Assembly: GCF_014654785.1 (NCBI RefSeq)
Contig: NZ_BNBD01000010.1
Coordinates: 1 to 64,000, forward strand
Direction: 5' to 3'
From: Streptomyces mashuensis
GTDB lineage: Bacteria; Actinomycetota; Actinomycetes; Streptomycetales; Streptomycetaceae
Length of the DNA stretch: 64,000 nucleotides
This document shows positions 48,971 through 58,329 of this stretch, piece by piece. The position numbers were made by a program, and so were the translations under genes. Below the pieces are notes generated by a model that was not told the DNA's origin, did no database searches, and was given only the letters and a program-made list of their open reading frames with translations. Numbering within the stretch: position 1 is the first letter of the stretch; the number at the start of each line of letters is the position of its first letter.

Positions 48971-49906
48971 TCAGAGGCGCCGGGACGGGGGCCCCGCGCC
49001 CAGCAGCCGTGCGAGGTCGCGTGCCGCGTCCCGTACGTCGCCGGCCGGGCCACGGGCCAGGGCCGCCGCACCGGCCGTCCGGCGCAGGGAGTTCAGGGCG
49101 CGGACGGAGCCGATGCCGGCGAGGTGGGGCGCGAGGGCGCCCATCAGGGCGGCGGCCTCGTCGTGCGCGCCGGAGCGGACGAGGACGTCCAGCAGCTCGG
49201 CGGTGAACAGCGAACGGTAGGCGGGCCCCTGCCCGGAGCCGGTCGCGGCGTGCAGGAGGCCGGAGGCCCGGTCGAGGTCGCCCAGGCGCGCGAGCACCAT
49301 GCCGTGGTGGCCGGTCAGCTCGTCCTCGTCGATCCACCAGGCCCAGGGCGGGTCGCGGTCGGAGGGGCCGTCGAGGAAGAGGCTCCGGGCGCGGGCGAGG
49401 GCCCGTAGCGCCTCCGCCCGGTGGCCGGCGTCGGCGAGGGCGTGGGCCTGGCGGATACGGAAGACGGCCTCGACGCGCGGGGTGAGGCCCCCGGCGTCGG
49501 TGACCGCCGTGGCCGTGCGGTAGGAGGCGGCGGAGTCGCCCAGGTGCGCCTGCTGCATGGTGAGGTTGGCGACGACGAGCCGGGCGAGGGAGCGGTCCCC
49601 GGCGTGCCGGGCGAGGGCGAGCGCCTGCCGGTTGAGGCGTAGGGCCCGGTCGTGCCGTTCGGCGTCGAAGAGGATCCAGCCCGCGACCTCCAGCAGCTCC
49701 GCGAGGGCGGACAGGGCCGCCGCGTCCGGGGCCCGGTGCCGGTGGGCGGCCCGCCAGCCTGCCCTGGCACGGGCCACGGCCGCGGCGGCGGGTGCGGCCG
49801 CGGCACCGGCGCCCTGCACCCGGTCGAGGTCCAACAGCGCGCCGGTCGCGGCGCGCAGACCGGCGGCGCCACCGGCCGCGGGATCCGGGTGCGGTGGCTG
49901 CGTCAC
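48971..49906 (-). CDS. TPR-type helical repeat protein
   Basis: A 311-residue alpha-helical protein with repeated TPR-like helix pairs (ALRLNRQALALARHAGD, EALRALARARSLFLDG, ASGLLHAATGSGQGPAYRS). It resembles the C-terminal sensor half of streptomycete XRE-type regulators but has no DNA-binding domain. The GTG overlaps the MAB_1171c stop, making it the third gene of a coupled operon with a metallopeptidase and a membrane protein. Confidence 0.72.
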   Translation of the reverse strand: MTQPPHPDPAAGGAAGLRAATGALLDLDRVQGAGAAAAPAAAAVARARAGWRAAHRHRAPDAAALSALAELLEVAGWILFDAERHDRALRLNRQALALARHAGDRSLARLVVANLTMQQAHLGDSAASYRTATAVTDAGGLTPRVEAVFRIRQAHALADAGHRAEALRALARARSLFLDGPSDRDPPWAWWIDEDELTGHHGMVLARLGDLDRASGLLHAATGSGQGPAYRSLFTAELLDVLVRSGAHDEAAALMGALAPHLAGIGSVRALNSLRRTAGAAALARGPAGDVRDAARDLARLLGAGPPSRRL

Positions 49907-51123
49907 GGCCGGCCCCCGCCGGCGACGGGCTCGGCGGGCCGCTGCCGTGCCTCGTCCGCCGTGATCCGGGCGAAGGCCGTGGCCACTGCCGTCAGCCAGG
50001 AGATCTCCTTGGCGATGTCGCCCTGCGGCGGTGCGGGGAGGCGTACGTCGGCGGGGTCGCCGACCGGCGGCACGCCGTCCCGCTTGCGGGAGCACAGCGC
50101 GCGGTGCAGCAGCAGGGCCTCGCGGACGGCCGGGGCGCGGTCCCGGCCGTCGTCGCCCGGGCCGCCGGGGGAGGGAAAGTAGGGGCGCAGGGCGAGTTGG
50201 CCGTCGCGGATCTCGATGACGCGGCGGTAGAGGCGGTACTCCAGGTCGCGCGGCGGCAGCCAGTCGAGGCGCTCGCGGCGCGGCTCGTCGAGGGCGATGT
50301 CGGGCGTGGCCCGGTACAGGGGCCACCACAGCGGGCGCAGCCGCAGGTACGACTGGTAGTTGACGACCCAGCGGGTGAGAGCCGGGAGGCGGTGCCCCCA
50401 CGACGGCACGGTCCAGCCGAAGATCTGGAGCAGCGACCCGAGGTCGCCGGCCAGCCAGTACGCGTACTCCCAGTGGGACATGTCGAAGCCGAGGTGGGTG
50501 CCGGCGATCTCGATGTAGCGGATGGAGCAGTAGAGCAGGATCAGCGCGGCGCCGGCGGTGACGGACCACATGCCCACGCGCAGCCAGCCGCACGGCGAGA
50601 AGTGCGCGTACCGGTACGACAGCCGGACCGTCGCCACCTGGCCGACCGCGCAGATGCCCAGGTAGAAGCAGAGGTAGACGGCGTAGCGGGGGTTGTGCAT
50701 GTTCAGCAGGAGCGTTTCCTCGGCGGACGTCACCCTGCGCGGGGGAGCGATGAGGAAGAAGAAGGCGAGGAGGACGGCGAGGGCCGCGGCGAAGCCGAGG
50801 ATCCGCCGGCCCGCGCGGGGGCCGCTCTCCCCGGGCGCGTGCGACCAGTGGATGAGGACCACCTGCTGGGCGGCCGTCAGGACGACCACCGCGCCCTGGG
50901 TGATGACGGTGGTGACGTTGGGGAAGTCGAGGAACTCCGCGACGTCGTCCCGGATCTGGTTGAGGTCGATGAGGAAGCTGACCGCCGAGCCGAGGAAGTA
51001 CGTGCACAGGGCGTACAGCGCCGGGTCGCGGGGCTGCCGGGCGAGCGCCGGTAACTTGTAGAGGAAGGCCGTGAGCCCTGCGGCGGCGCAGAGGTAGGCG
51101 AGGATGTCGTAGAGCGTGTTCAC
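49903..51123 (-). CDS. MAB_1171c family membrane protein, with TTA codon
   Basis: A 406-residue protein with six to seven membrane segments in the first ~240 residues and a soluble C-terminal region. It matches the MAB_1171c family of putative transporters, which usually lies beside an ImmA/IrrE-like metallopeptidase, as here. A TTA leucine codon sits at 51052-51054 (AFLYKLPAL), residue ~24, so expression should require bldA. It overlaps both neighbours by 4 bp (GTGA). Substrate unknown. Confidence 0.78.
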   Translation of the reverse strand: MNTLYDILAYLCAAAGLTAFLYKLPALARQPRDPALYALCTYFLGSAVSFLIDLNQIRDDVAEFLDFPNVTTVITQGAVVVLTAAQQVVLIHWSHAPGESGPRAGRRILGFAAALAVLLAFFFLIAPPRRVTSAEETLLLNMHNPRYAVYLCFYLGICAVGQVATVRLSYRYAHFSPCGWLRVGMWSVTAGAALILLYCSIRYIEIAGTHLGFDMSHWEYAYWLAGDLGSLLQIFGWTVPSWGHRLPALTRWVVNYQSYLRLRPLWWPLYRATPDIALDEPRRERLDWLPPRDLEYRLYRRVIEIRDGQLALRPYFPSPGGPGDDGRDRAPAVREALLLHRALCSRKRDGVPPVGDPADVRLPAPPQGDIAKEISWLTAVATAFARITADEARQRPAEPVAGGGRP

Positions 51124-51797
51124 GGGTGGGCCGGTCCGTCCTGCGCGGGGTCGTCCTGGGGATCTGTGCCTGCGTCCGCGGGGTGTGGCGGTCCGCCGTG
51201 CCGCAGGGGCGCCGGCGCCGGGCCGGCACAGCCGTCCGCACCAGCGGGCGCGGGCCGGCCGGTGCCGATGACGCTCTCGATGCGGGCGAGCACGCCCGCC
51301 ACCTCCGGCGGCGCCTGGGGGAGCACCTGGGGGCTCCAGCTGGTGCGGGTGAGGATGAGGGAGGCCATCGTCTCCGCCTCGCGCTCGTCCGCGTCCGAGT
51401 ACCCCGAGCGCTGGAGCACCCGGCGGACCACCTCCGGGTCCAGCTCCGTGAAGAGCCCGGCCGACGTGGAATCGCCCAGCACCATGCCCTGCGCGTGGCC
51501 GCACAGGATGTGCGAGAACTCGTGGGCGATGATGTGCTCCTGGTGCGCCCGGCTGGTGTCGGACTCGTACGCGATGACGTCGATCGTGTCGGTGCCGATC
51601 CACAGGCCGTAGAGGGTCGGGTTCCGCAAGGCCACGGGGGCCAGGTAGATGGGGCGGCCGCGCTGCTCGCTCAACCGCCGGCGCACGACCGAGAGGTCCG
51701 AACCGACGGGAATGTCCAGACCGGCCAGCAACTCCTCGCACCTGCGCCGCAGCCGTTTCAGCTCGGTACGCCGGGTCCGTCCCGCCCACGAAACCAC
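51120..51797 (-). CDS. ImmA/IrrE-like zinc metallopeptidase
   Basis: A 225-residue protein with the zinc motif HEFSH in IIAHEFSHILCGH (~103-115) and the downstream Glu in DEREAETMAS. This is the ImmA/IrrE-type gluzincin layout, a family that cleaves repressors or acts as a toxin-like partner. A Pro/Gly-rich tail follows residue ~180. It is the first gene of the operon with MAB_1171c and TPR proteins. AAGGAG lies about 10 nt before the GTG. It is divergent from the kinase gene. Confidence 0.8.
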   Translation of the reverse strand: MVSWAGRTRRTELKRLRRRCEELLAGLDIPVGSDLSVVRRRLSEQRGRPIYLAPVALRNPTLYGLWIGTDTIDVIAYESDTSRAHQEHIIAHEFSHILCGHAQGMVLGDSTSAGLFTELDPEVVRRVLQRSGYSDADEREAETMASLILTRTSWSPQVLPQAPPEVAGVLARIESVIGTGRPAPAGADGCAGPAPAPLRHGGPPHPADAGTDPQDDPAQDGPAHP

Positions 51798-52053
51798 AGC
51801 ACAGCACTCCTTCCCGCGGCCTCCATGCCCGGAACAACAGCATCCGCGTCCGGGTTCCTGCCCACCGCCGCACACTCTGCCGCTATGCCATTGCACTGCG
51901 CAAGCAAGGACGGGCGCCCGGCCCGCCCGCCGGCCGGCGCGCACGTCGGCGTGCGGGCCGGCCAGCACGTCGCCCTACAAGCCGCCCTGAGCGGCCGCCA
52001 TACTTGGGGAACCGGGGGAGGGCACGGCGAAACGACGGGGGCGGCGGCGCGGG

Positions 52054-54382
52054 ATGGCGGACACCAGGCTGATCCAGGGCCGGTACCAGCTGCTCGACCT
52101 GATCGGCCGGGGCGGCATGGGAGAGGTGTGGCGGGCGCGCGACGAAGCGCTGGGCCGCCACGTCGCCGTGAAGTGCCTCAAGCCGATGGGACGTCAGCAC
52201 GACCCGGCCTACCTGCGGGTGCTGCGGGAGCGGTTCCGGCGCGAGGCCCGGGTGGCGGCGGCCCTCCAGCACCGGGGCATCACCGTCGTGCACGACTTCG
52301 GCGAGGACGACGGCGTCCTGTACCTGGTGATGGAGCTGCTCGACGGCCGCAACCTCTGCCAGCTGCTGGAGGACGGCGACCAGCACCCGCTGCCCGTGCC
52401 CGAGGTCGTCGACATCGCCGCGCAGGTCGGGGCCGCGCTCGCGTACACGCACCGGCAGGGCGTGGTGCACCGCGACCTCAAGCCCGCCAACATCGTGCGC
52501 GTCACCGACGGCACGGTGAAGATCTGCGACTTCGGCATCGCCCGCCTCGGCCACGACATCGGCTTCTCCGCGCGGCTCACCGGCACCGGCATCGCCATGG
52601 GCACCCCGCACTACATGTCGCCCGAGCAGATCGGCGGCGGCAGCGTCGACCACCGCAGCGACCTGTACTCCCTGGGCTGCGTGCTCTACGAGATCGCCAC
52701 CGGCGCGCCGCCCTTCGACATGGACGACGCCTGGGCGGTGCTCGTGGGCCACCGCGACACGCCGCCGCGGCCGCTCCGCGAGATCCGGCCCGAACTGCCC
52801 GCGGGCTTCGCCGGCCTGGTCCTCGACCTGCTGGCCAAGGACCCCGACGACCGGCCGCAGGACGCCGCCGACCTGGTCGACCGCGTCGCCGCTGCCCGAG
52901 GGCCGGGCGGCGGGCGTGCCGGTGCCGCGCACACCACCGGGCGGGTTTCCCGCGCCCGCCCGCGCATCCGTGCGCCCCACCGAGCCTCCGCGGCTGCCGG
53001 GCTGGGCCCGGAACATGACCACCGGCACCAAGGCCACCGGCACCGCCGGCGCCGGCCGGGCGCCGGACCCCGCGGCGGCGCTCACCGGTACGTGGACGAG
53101 CCCGTGGCCGGGTACGGGTGCCGGCACGGCCGGCGTCACGGGCCACACGGGCGGCACGGGCCGCACCGGCATCGGCCCGCTGCCCGCCCCCCGTACCGGC
53201 GGCGCCGGCACCCCGCCCCCCGCGGAGGTGCTGGCGCACCTCGCCGGCCGGCACAGCGAGGGCCTGCGCCTGGCCCGGCTCGACCGCTGGGCCGAGGCCG
53301 TGGAGGTGCAGCGCGCCGTGGTCACGGAGCGGGAGCGGCTGCTGGGGCCGGACCACCCCGACACGCTCGACAGCCGCTACGAGGTGGGGTTCGCCCTCAG
53401 CCGGACGGGCCGCCCGGGCGAGGCGCTGCGCGAGTTCGCCCGCACGGCCGCGGGCCGCGAGCGGGTGCTCGGTCCCGAGCACCCCGACACGCTGGCGGCC
53501 CGTCAGGAGACGGCGTACGTGCTGGGGCAGCTGGGCCGGCACGTCGAGGCGCACCGCGTGTACACGGCCGTCCTGGCGACCCGGGAACGCGTTATGGGCA
53601 CCGACCACCCCGACACCCTCCGCTGCCGGCACAACCTGGCGTTCAGCCTCGGCCGCCTGGGCCGGCCCGAGGAGTCCTACGCCATGGCCTGCGAGGTGGC
53701 GGCGGCCCGCGCCCGGGTGCTGGGCCCGGACCACCCCGACACGCTCGTCACCCGGTACGAGGTGGGCTGGGCGCTGGGCCAGCTGGGCCGCTGGGCGGAG
53801 GCCCTGCGCACGTACCACGAGGTGGCGGCGGCCCGCGCCCGGGTGCTGGGCCCCGACCACCCCGACGCGTTCGCCGCCCGCTACGAGGCCGGGATCTGCC
53901 TGGGCCGGCTGGGCCGCAGCACGGAGGCGCTGGAGCTCTACCGCGACCTGGTGGCCGACCGCACCCGCGCCCAGGGCCCGGCCCACGCCGACACGCTGCG
54001 GGCCCGGCACGGCCTGGGCGTGAACCTGGGCCGCCTGGGCCGCTGGGAGGAGGCCCTGGCCGAGGCCCGCGACGTGTACGCGATCCGCGCCCGCGTCCTG
54101 GGCGCCGACCACCCCGACACCCTGGTCAGCCGCCGCGAGGTGGCCGTGGGCCTGGGCTGGCTGGGCCGCTGGGGCGACGCACTGGCGGTCTACCGCGACG
54201 TGGCCCAGGCCCGCCAACGGGTCCTGGGCGCCGACCACCCGGACGCGTTGGCGAGCCGTCAGGACGAAGCGCACTGCCTGGAACAACTGGGCCGCTCGGC
54301 GGAGGCCGCGGAACTCCACCGCCAGGTGGCGGCCCTGCGCCGCACGCGCGCGACGCGGGGAAACCGGCCGCCGCCGGGGTAG
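52054..54382 (+). CDS. Ser/Thr protein kinase with C-terminal TPRs, frameshifted in this sequence
   Basis: The N-terminal kinase (frame of 52054) shows GRGGMGEVWRARD, VAVKCLKP, HRDLKPANI, DFGIARLG and SPEQ, a complete Hanks-type kinase (~10-275). The continuation is in the next frame: about ten kinesin-light-chain-like TPRs of 42 residues, each with a GPDHPDTL-type motif, from ~53220 to 54340. Streptomycete homologs I know have both parts in one ~750-residue chain. The switch lies near 52885-52915. No membrane segment is seen. It would phosphorylate proteins bound by the TPRs. It may be a pseudogene, a sequencing error or a recoded gene. Confidence 0.8.
52880..52916 (+). other. Apparent +1 frameshift site in the kinase-TPR gene
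   Basis: Upstream the kinase reads in one frame up to DLVDRVAA; from about CTGCCCGAGGGCCGG the coding pattern is in the next frame and reads LPEGRAAGVPVPRTPPGG. One extra base (or two missing) in the GC-rich stretch CGCGTCGCCGCTGCCCGAGG would join them. The original frame stays open for another 2.8 kb because of codon bias, so no stop reveals the shift. Confidence 0.7.
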
Positions 54383-54555
54383 GGGAGCGGGGCGGGACCG
54401 GCCGGACGGCGCAGGCCCGCTGGCCGGCCCCGAGCGGGGCACCGCGGCGCGGCCGCCCGGCGTCGGGGCGGCTGCCGCTCCGGCCGCCGCCACGACGCGG
54501 CCCCGGCGCCGGGTCCCCGAGCGCCCGCCCGCACCCACGCCCCTCACCCCTTTAC

Positions 54556-54570
54556 CTGACTGACCGTCAG
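54556..54570. promoter_or_regulatory. Inverted repeat CTGAC-N5-GTCAG, copy 1
   Basis: CTGACTGACCGTCAG, a perfect 5-5-5 dyad, lies 54 bp before the nitronate monooxygenase start. The same dyad with a different centre is at 61410-61424 in the fadD19/echA19-like divergent promoter. Spacing and symmetry fit a TetR-type operator. Confidence 0.55.
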
Positions 54571-54624
54571 AAAGTCCGGCGGTACGCCTTCCCTGCCCCC
54601 TCCCGCTGCGGCATCCTGCGCCTC

Positions 54625-55740
54625 ATGCGGACCGAGCTGAGCACGCGGCTGGGCATCGAGTACGCGCTCTTCGGCTTCACCCCCTTTCCCGCGGTCGCCG
54701 CCGCGCTCTGCCGGGCCGGTGGCTTCGGCGTGCTCGGGGCCGTGCGGTACCGCGACGCCGGGGAGCTCGCACGGGATCTCGACTGGCTCGACCGGAACAC
54801 CGGGGGCGCGCCCTACGGGCTGGACGTCGTCATGCCCGCGCGGCGTGCCCCCGGGACCGAGGGGCTCGGGGAGGACGACGTCGAGGCGGTGATCCCCGCG
54901 AGCCACCGGCGGTACGTCGACGAGATCCTCGCCGCCCACGACGTACCCGCCCTGCCCGGTGGGCAGCGGGCCGGGTGGCGGGTCACCGGGTGGCTGGAGG
55001 ACGTCGCCCGCGCCCAGCTCGACGTCGCGTTCGACCATCCCGTCGCCCTGCTGGCCAACGCGCTCGGTCCGCCGCCCGCCGACGTCGTAACCCGCGCCCA
55101 CGCGCACGGCATGCTCGTGGCGGCCCTCGCCGGCAGTGCCCGGCACGCCCGCCGGCATGCCGAGGCCGGCGTCGACGTCGTCGTCGCCCAGGGCTACGAG
55201 GCCGGCGGGCACACCGGCGAGATCGCCACCATGGTCCTCACGCCCGAGGTCGTCCGGGCCGTCGACCCGCTGCCCGTGCTCGCCGCCGGCGGCATCGGCA
55301 GCGGCGAACAGATCGCCGCCGGCCTCGCGTTGGGCGCCCAGGGCGTGTGGCTGGGCTCGCTGTGGCTCACCACCGAGGAGGCCGCCCTGTCCTCCCCGGC
55401 CCTCACGGCCAAGCTGCTCGCCGCCGGCTCCGGCGACACCGTCCGGTCCCGGGCCCTCACCGGCAAGCCCGCCCGGCAGCTGCGCACCGCCTGGACCGAC
55501 GCCTGGGACGACCCGGCCGGCCCCGGCCCGCTGCCCATGCCCCTGCAGGGGCTCCTGGTCGCCGAGGCCCTCACCCGCATCCAGCACCACGAGGTGCTGC
55601 CGCTGCTGGGCACGCCCGTCGGGCAGATCGTCGGCCGCATGGACGCCGTACGGCCCGTGCGGGCCGTCGTCGACGAGCTGACCCGCGACTTCGAACGTGC
55701 CGTGGCCCGCCTCGGCCGCATCGCCGGCGGCACCACCTGA
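54625..55740 (+). CDS. Nitronate monooxygenase family flavoprotein (IpdC-like)
   Basis: A 371-residue FMN enzyme of the 2-nitropropane dioxygenase family: VVVAQGYEAGGHTG (~190-203) and VLAAGGIGSGEQIAAGLALGAQGVWLGS (~221-248) are the FMN/phosphate-binding segments. In steroid-degrading actinobacteria the related IpdC acts as a flavin reductase/hydratase-type step in ring breakdown, and the neighbouring CoA ligases favour such a role. It is followed 12 bp later by an acyl-CoA synthetase. An operator-like dyad precedes it. Confidence 0.83.
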   Translation: MRTELSTRLGIEYALFGFTPFPAVAAALCRAGGFGVLGAVRYRDAGELARDLDWLDRNTGGAPYGLDVVMPARRAPGTEGLGEDDVEAVIPASHRRYVDEILAAHDVPALPGGQRAGWRVTGWLEDVARAQLDVAFDHPVALLANALGPPPADVVTRAHAHGMLVAALAGSARHARRHAEAGVDVVVAQGYEAGGHTGEIATMVLTPEVVRAVDPLPVLAAGGIGSGEQIAAGLALGAQGVWLGSLWLTTEEAALSSPALTAKLLAAGSGDTVRSRALTGKPARQLRTAWTDAWDDPAGPGPLPMPLQGLLVAEALTRIQHHEVLPLLGTPVGQIVGRMDAVRPVRAVVDELTRDFERAVARLGRIAGGTT

Positions 55741-55752
55741 AAGGAGTCCGCC

Positions 55753-57312
55753 ATGTCCGGGACGCCCGACGCACCCCACGGTTTCTGGGCCCAGGCCGCC
55801 GCCCGCCCCGAGCGCGTCGTCCTCGTCGCGCCGGACGGCGAGCAGTGGACCGCGGGCCGGCTGCACGCCGCCGCCAATCGCCTCGTCCACGGGCTGCGCG
55901 CCGCCGGCCTGACCGAGGGCGACGCCTTCGCCACCGTCCTCCCCAACGGCGCCGCCTTCCTCACCGCCCACCTCGCCGCCACCCAGGCCGGCCTGTACCT
56001 CGTGCCCGTCAACCACCACCTCCTCGCCCCCGAGATCGCCTGGATCCTGGCCGACTCCGGCGCCCGCCTGCTCATCGCCCACGAGCGCTGGGCCGGCACC
56101 GCGCGCGACGCCGCCGACCAGGCGTGCCTGCCCGCCTCCGGCTGCTACGCCGTCGGGGACGTGCCCGGCTTCCGCCCGTACGAGGCGCTCCTCGACGGAC
56201 AACCGGACACCCCGCCGGCGGACCGGACCCTGGGCTGGGTCATGAACTACACCTCCGGCACCACCGGCCGGCCCCGCGGCGTCCGCCGCCCGCTGACCGG
56301 CCGGCCGCCCGAGGCCACCCACCTGGGCGGCTTCCTCGGCTTCTTCGGCATCGAGCCCTTCGGCGACAACGTCCACCTCGTGTGCTCCCCGCTCTACCAC
56401 ACCGCCGTCCTGCAGTTCGCCGCCGCGTCCCTGCACCTGGGCCACCGCCTGGTGGTGATGGACAAGTGGACGCCGGAGGAGATGCTGCGGCTCGTCGCCA
56501 CCCACCGCTGCACCACTACCCACATGGTGCCCACCCAGTTCCGGCGCCTGCTGGCCCTGCCCCCGGAGGTCCGTCGCGCCTACGACGTCTCGTCGCTGCG
56601 GCACGCGCTGCACGGCGCCGCGCCCTGCCCCGAGCACGTGAAGCGCGCGATGATCGAGTGGTGGGGGCCGTGCGTGGAGGAGTACTACGCGGCCAGCGAG
56701 GGCGGCGGCACCTTCGCCACCGCCCGGGAGTGGCTGGCCCGGCCGGGCACGGTGGGCCGGCCCTGGCCCATCAGCGAGGTGACCGTCCTCGACGACGACG
56801 GCAAACCGCTGCCGCCCGGCGTCACCGGCACCGTCCACCTGCGCATGAGCACCGGCGGATTCGTCTACCACAACGACACCGCCAAGACCGAACGCGCCCG
56901 CCACGGCGACTTCTTCACCGTCGGCGACCTCGGCTACCTCGACGAGGACGGCTACCTCTACCTGCGCGACCGCAAGATCGACCTGATCATCTCCGGCGGC
57001 GTCAACGTCTACCCCGCCGAGGTCGAGTCGGTGCTGCTGGCGCACCCCGGCGTCGCCGACGCCGCCGTCTTCGGCGTGCCGGACGACGACTGGGGCGAGG
57101 AGGTCAAGGCCGTGGTGGAACCGGCCCCCGGGCACGAGCCCGGCCCGGCGCTGGCCGCCGCCGTCCTCGGTCACTGCGCCCGCCACCTGGCCGGCTACAA
57201 ACGGCCCCGGTCCGTCGACTTCGTCGCCGAACTGCCGCGCGACCCCAACGGCAAGCTCTACAAGCGCCGGCTGCGCGACCCGTACTGGGAGGGTCACGAC
57301 CGCCCGGTGTGA
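55753..57312 (+). CDS. Acyl-CoA synthetase (AMP-forming, FadD-type)
   Basis: A 519-residue member of the ANL superfamily. The P-loop is NYTSGTTGRPRGVRRP (~164-179), the A5 motif EYYAASEGGG (~312-321), the hinge GDLGYLDEDGYLYLRDRKIDLI and the catalytic lysine in DPNGKLYKRRLRD. It would activate a carboxylic acid to its CoA thioester. Sequence style is that of actinobacterial FadD proteins acting on bulky acids. GAAAGGAG precedes the ATG. Co-transcribed with the flavoprotein gene. Confidence 0.87.
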   Translation: MSGTPDAPHGFWAQAAARPERVVLVAPDGEQWTAGRLHAAANRLVHGLRAAGLTEGDAFATVLPNGAAFLTAHLAATQAGLYLVPVNHHLLAPEIAWILADSGARLLIAHERWAGTARDAADQACLPASGCYAVGDVPGFRPYEALLDGQPDTPPADRTLGWVMNYTSGTTGRPRGVRRPLTGRPPEATHLGGFLGFFGIEPFGDNVHLVCSPLYHTAVLQFAAASLHLGHRLVVMDKWTPEEMLRLVATHRCTTTHMVPTQFRRLLALPPEVRRAYDVSSLRHALHGAAPCPEHVKRAMIEWWGPCVEEYYAASEGGGTFATAREWLARPGTVGRPWPISEVTVLDDDGKPLPPGVTGTVHLRMSTGGFVYHNDTAKTERARHGDFFTVGDLGYLDEDGYLYLRDRKIDLIISGGVNVYPAEVESVLLAHPGVADAAVFGVPDDDWGEEVKAVVEPAPGHEPGPALAAAVLGHCARHLAGYKRPRSVDFVAELPRDPNGKLYKRRLRDPYWEGHDRPV

Positions 57313-57484
57313 CAGGGCGTGGTCGTGCTGAGCGCCGGCGGCCGTGAGCCGTCGAACTCCGGCAGAGGGCGACGGGTTCGCCGTGCGGCGGTGGGCGGTC
57401 CAGGGGCCGCGGCCGTGACGCCGTCGCCTGTCGGCCAGAAAATGGCGGAAACCCCGTCCTTTGCCTGTCTTTGACTCCTCGTTG

Positions 57485-57500
57485 ACCGTCGATTGACGGT
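57485..57500. promoter_or_regulatory. Inverted repeat before the secreted protein gene
   Basis: ACCGTC-GATT-GACGGT is a perfect 6-4-6 dyad 64 bp before the start codon. A TTGACC overlaps its left arm, but a matching -10 is not clear. Confidence 0.35.
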
Positions 57501-57563
57501 AGCGTCCGCTCCCGGTCGGCACCGCCGATCACTCAAGGACCGCTGGACGTCACCGGAGGACGC

Positions 57564-58322
57564 ATGCCCCCGCGTATCACCACTGCGATCGTCACCTGCG
57601 CGCTCGGCCTCGTGGCCCTCGCCCCGGGAGCGGGCACCGCCGCTGCGGCCCCGGCGGGACCCGCCGGCGGCGCGTCGCCGCGGCCGGCGGTCGACGCACG
57701 GGCCGCGGCCGTGGACCGGTGCAGCTACCAGGTGGTCCGCTCCGACGACTCCCGCTACGTCTACTCCGTGAGCGCGGTCACCGGGGGCGTCGCCCGTGAG
57801 CTGCCCGTCCAGAAGGAGGACTTCGTGCGGCTCGCCGGCGAGTGGCGCAAGGTCACCCAGGTCGACGCGTGCACGGGCGGCCAGGGCCAGGCCCCCACCA
57901 CCCTGCGCGTCACCGGGAAGCTGGACAACCCGGACGGTTACGACTCCTCCGTGCCCCGGACGATCCGCAGCAGCGACCTCCGGCCCGCCCCCTCCTCGGT
58001 GATCCCCGTGGCGCCGGTGGTGACCTCCGTCGACCGCCTCGACGCAGCCACCGTCCGGGTCGCCTGGAAGCCCGCGCAGGGCAGCCCGGACCAGGTCATG
58101 CTGATGGAGCGCAAGCCCCTCTACAGCAGCGAGATCGGCATCTGGGTCCCCCACACGTACCAGCGGGACGTCCAGCCCGGAGCCACCTCGGCCGACCGCA
58201 GGCTGGAGCGGGACTCCGGCATACCCGCCGACGTCCGCACGCACTCCTACTGGATGCGCGTGGCCAAGGGCGGCTTCGTCAGCGACCTGCGCACCGAGAA
58301 GCCGGTCACCGTGCAGCCCTGA
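57564..58322 (+). CDS. Secreted protein of unknown function
   Basis: A 252-residue exported protein. The signal peptide (MPPRITTAIVTCALGLVALA) is cleaved near TAAAA-PAG. The mature chain is beta-rich (CSYQVVRSDDSRYVYSVSAV, VVTSVDRLDAATVRVAWKP, the last resembling a fibronectin-type strand). It has two cysteines that could pair. I recognise no family. GGAGGA lies 4 nt before the ATG. It stands alone, convergent with paaK. Confidence 0.65.
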   Translation: MPPRITTAIVTCALGLVALAPGAGTAAAAPAGPAGGASPRPAVDARAAAVDRCSYQVVRSDDSRYVYSVSAVTGGVARELPVQKEDFVRLAGEWRKVTQVDACTGGQGQAPTTLRVTGKLDNPDGYDSSVPRTIRSSDLRPAPSSVIPVAPVVTSVDRLDAATVRVAWKPAQGSPDQVMLMERKPLYSSEIGIWVPHTYQRDVQPGATSADRRLERDSGIPADVRTHSYWMRVAKGGFVSDLRTEKPVTVQP

Positions 58323-58329
58323 CAGGCGG

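Noticed and set aside
52054..55740. A single 1228-residue kinase fusion reaching into the nitronate monooxygenase
   Set aside because: After about residue 280 the frame has Arg/Gly/Pro-rich noise until 54625, while the next frame shows clear TPR motifs. The long open frame is a GC-bias effect.
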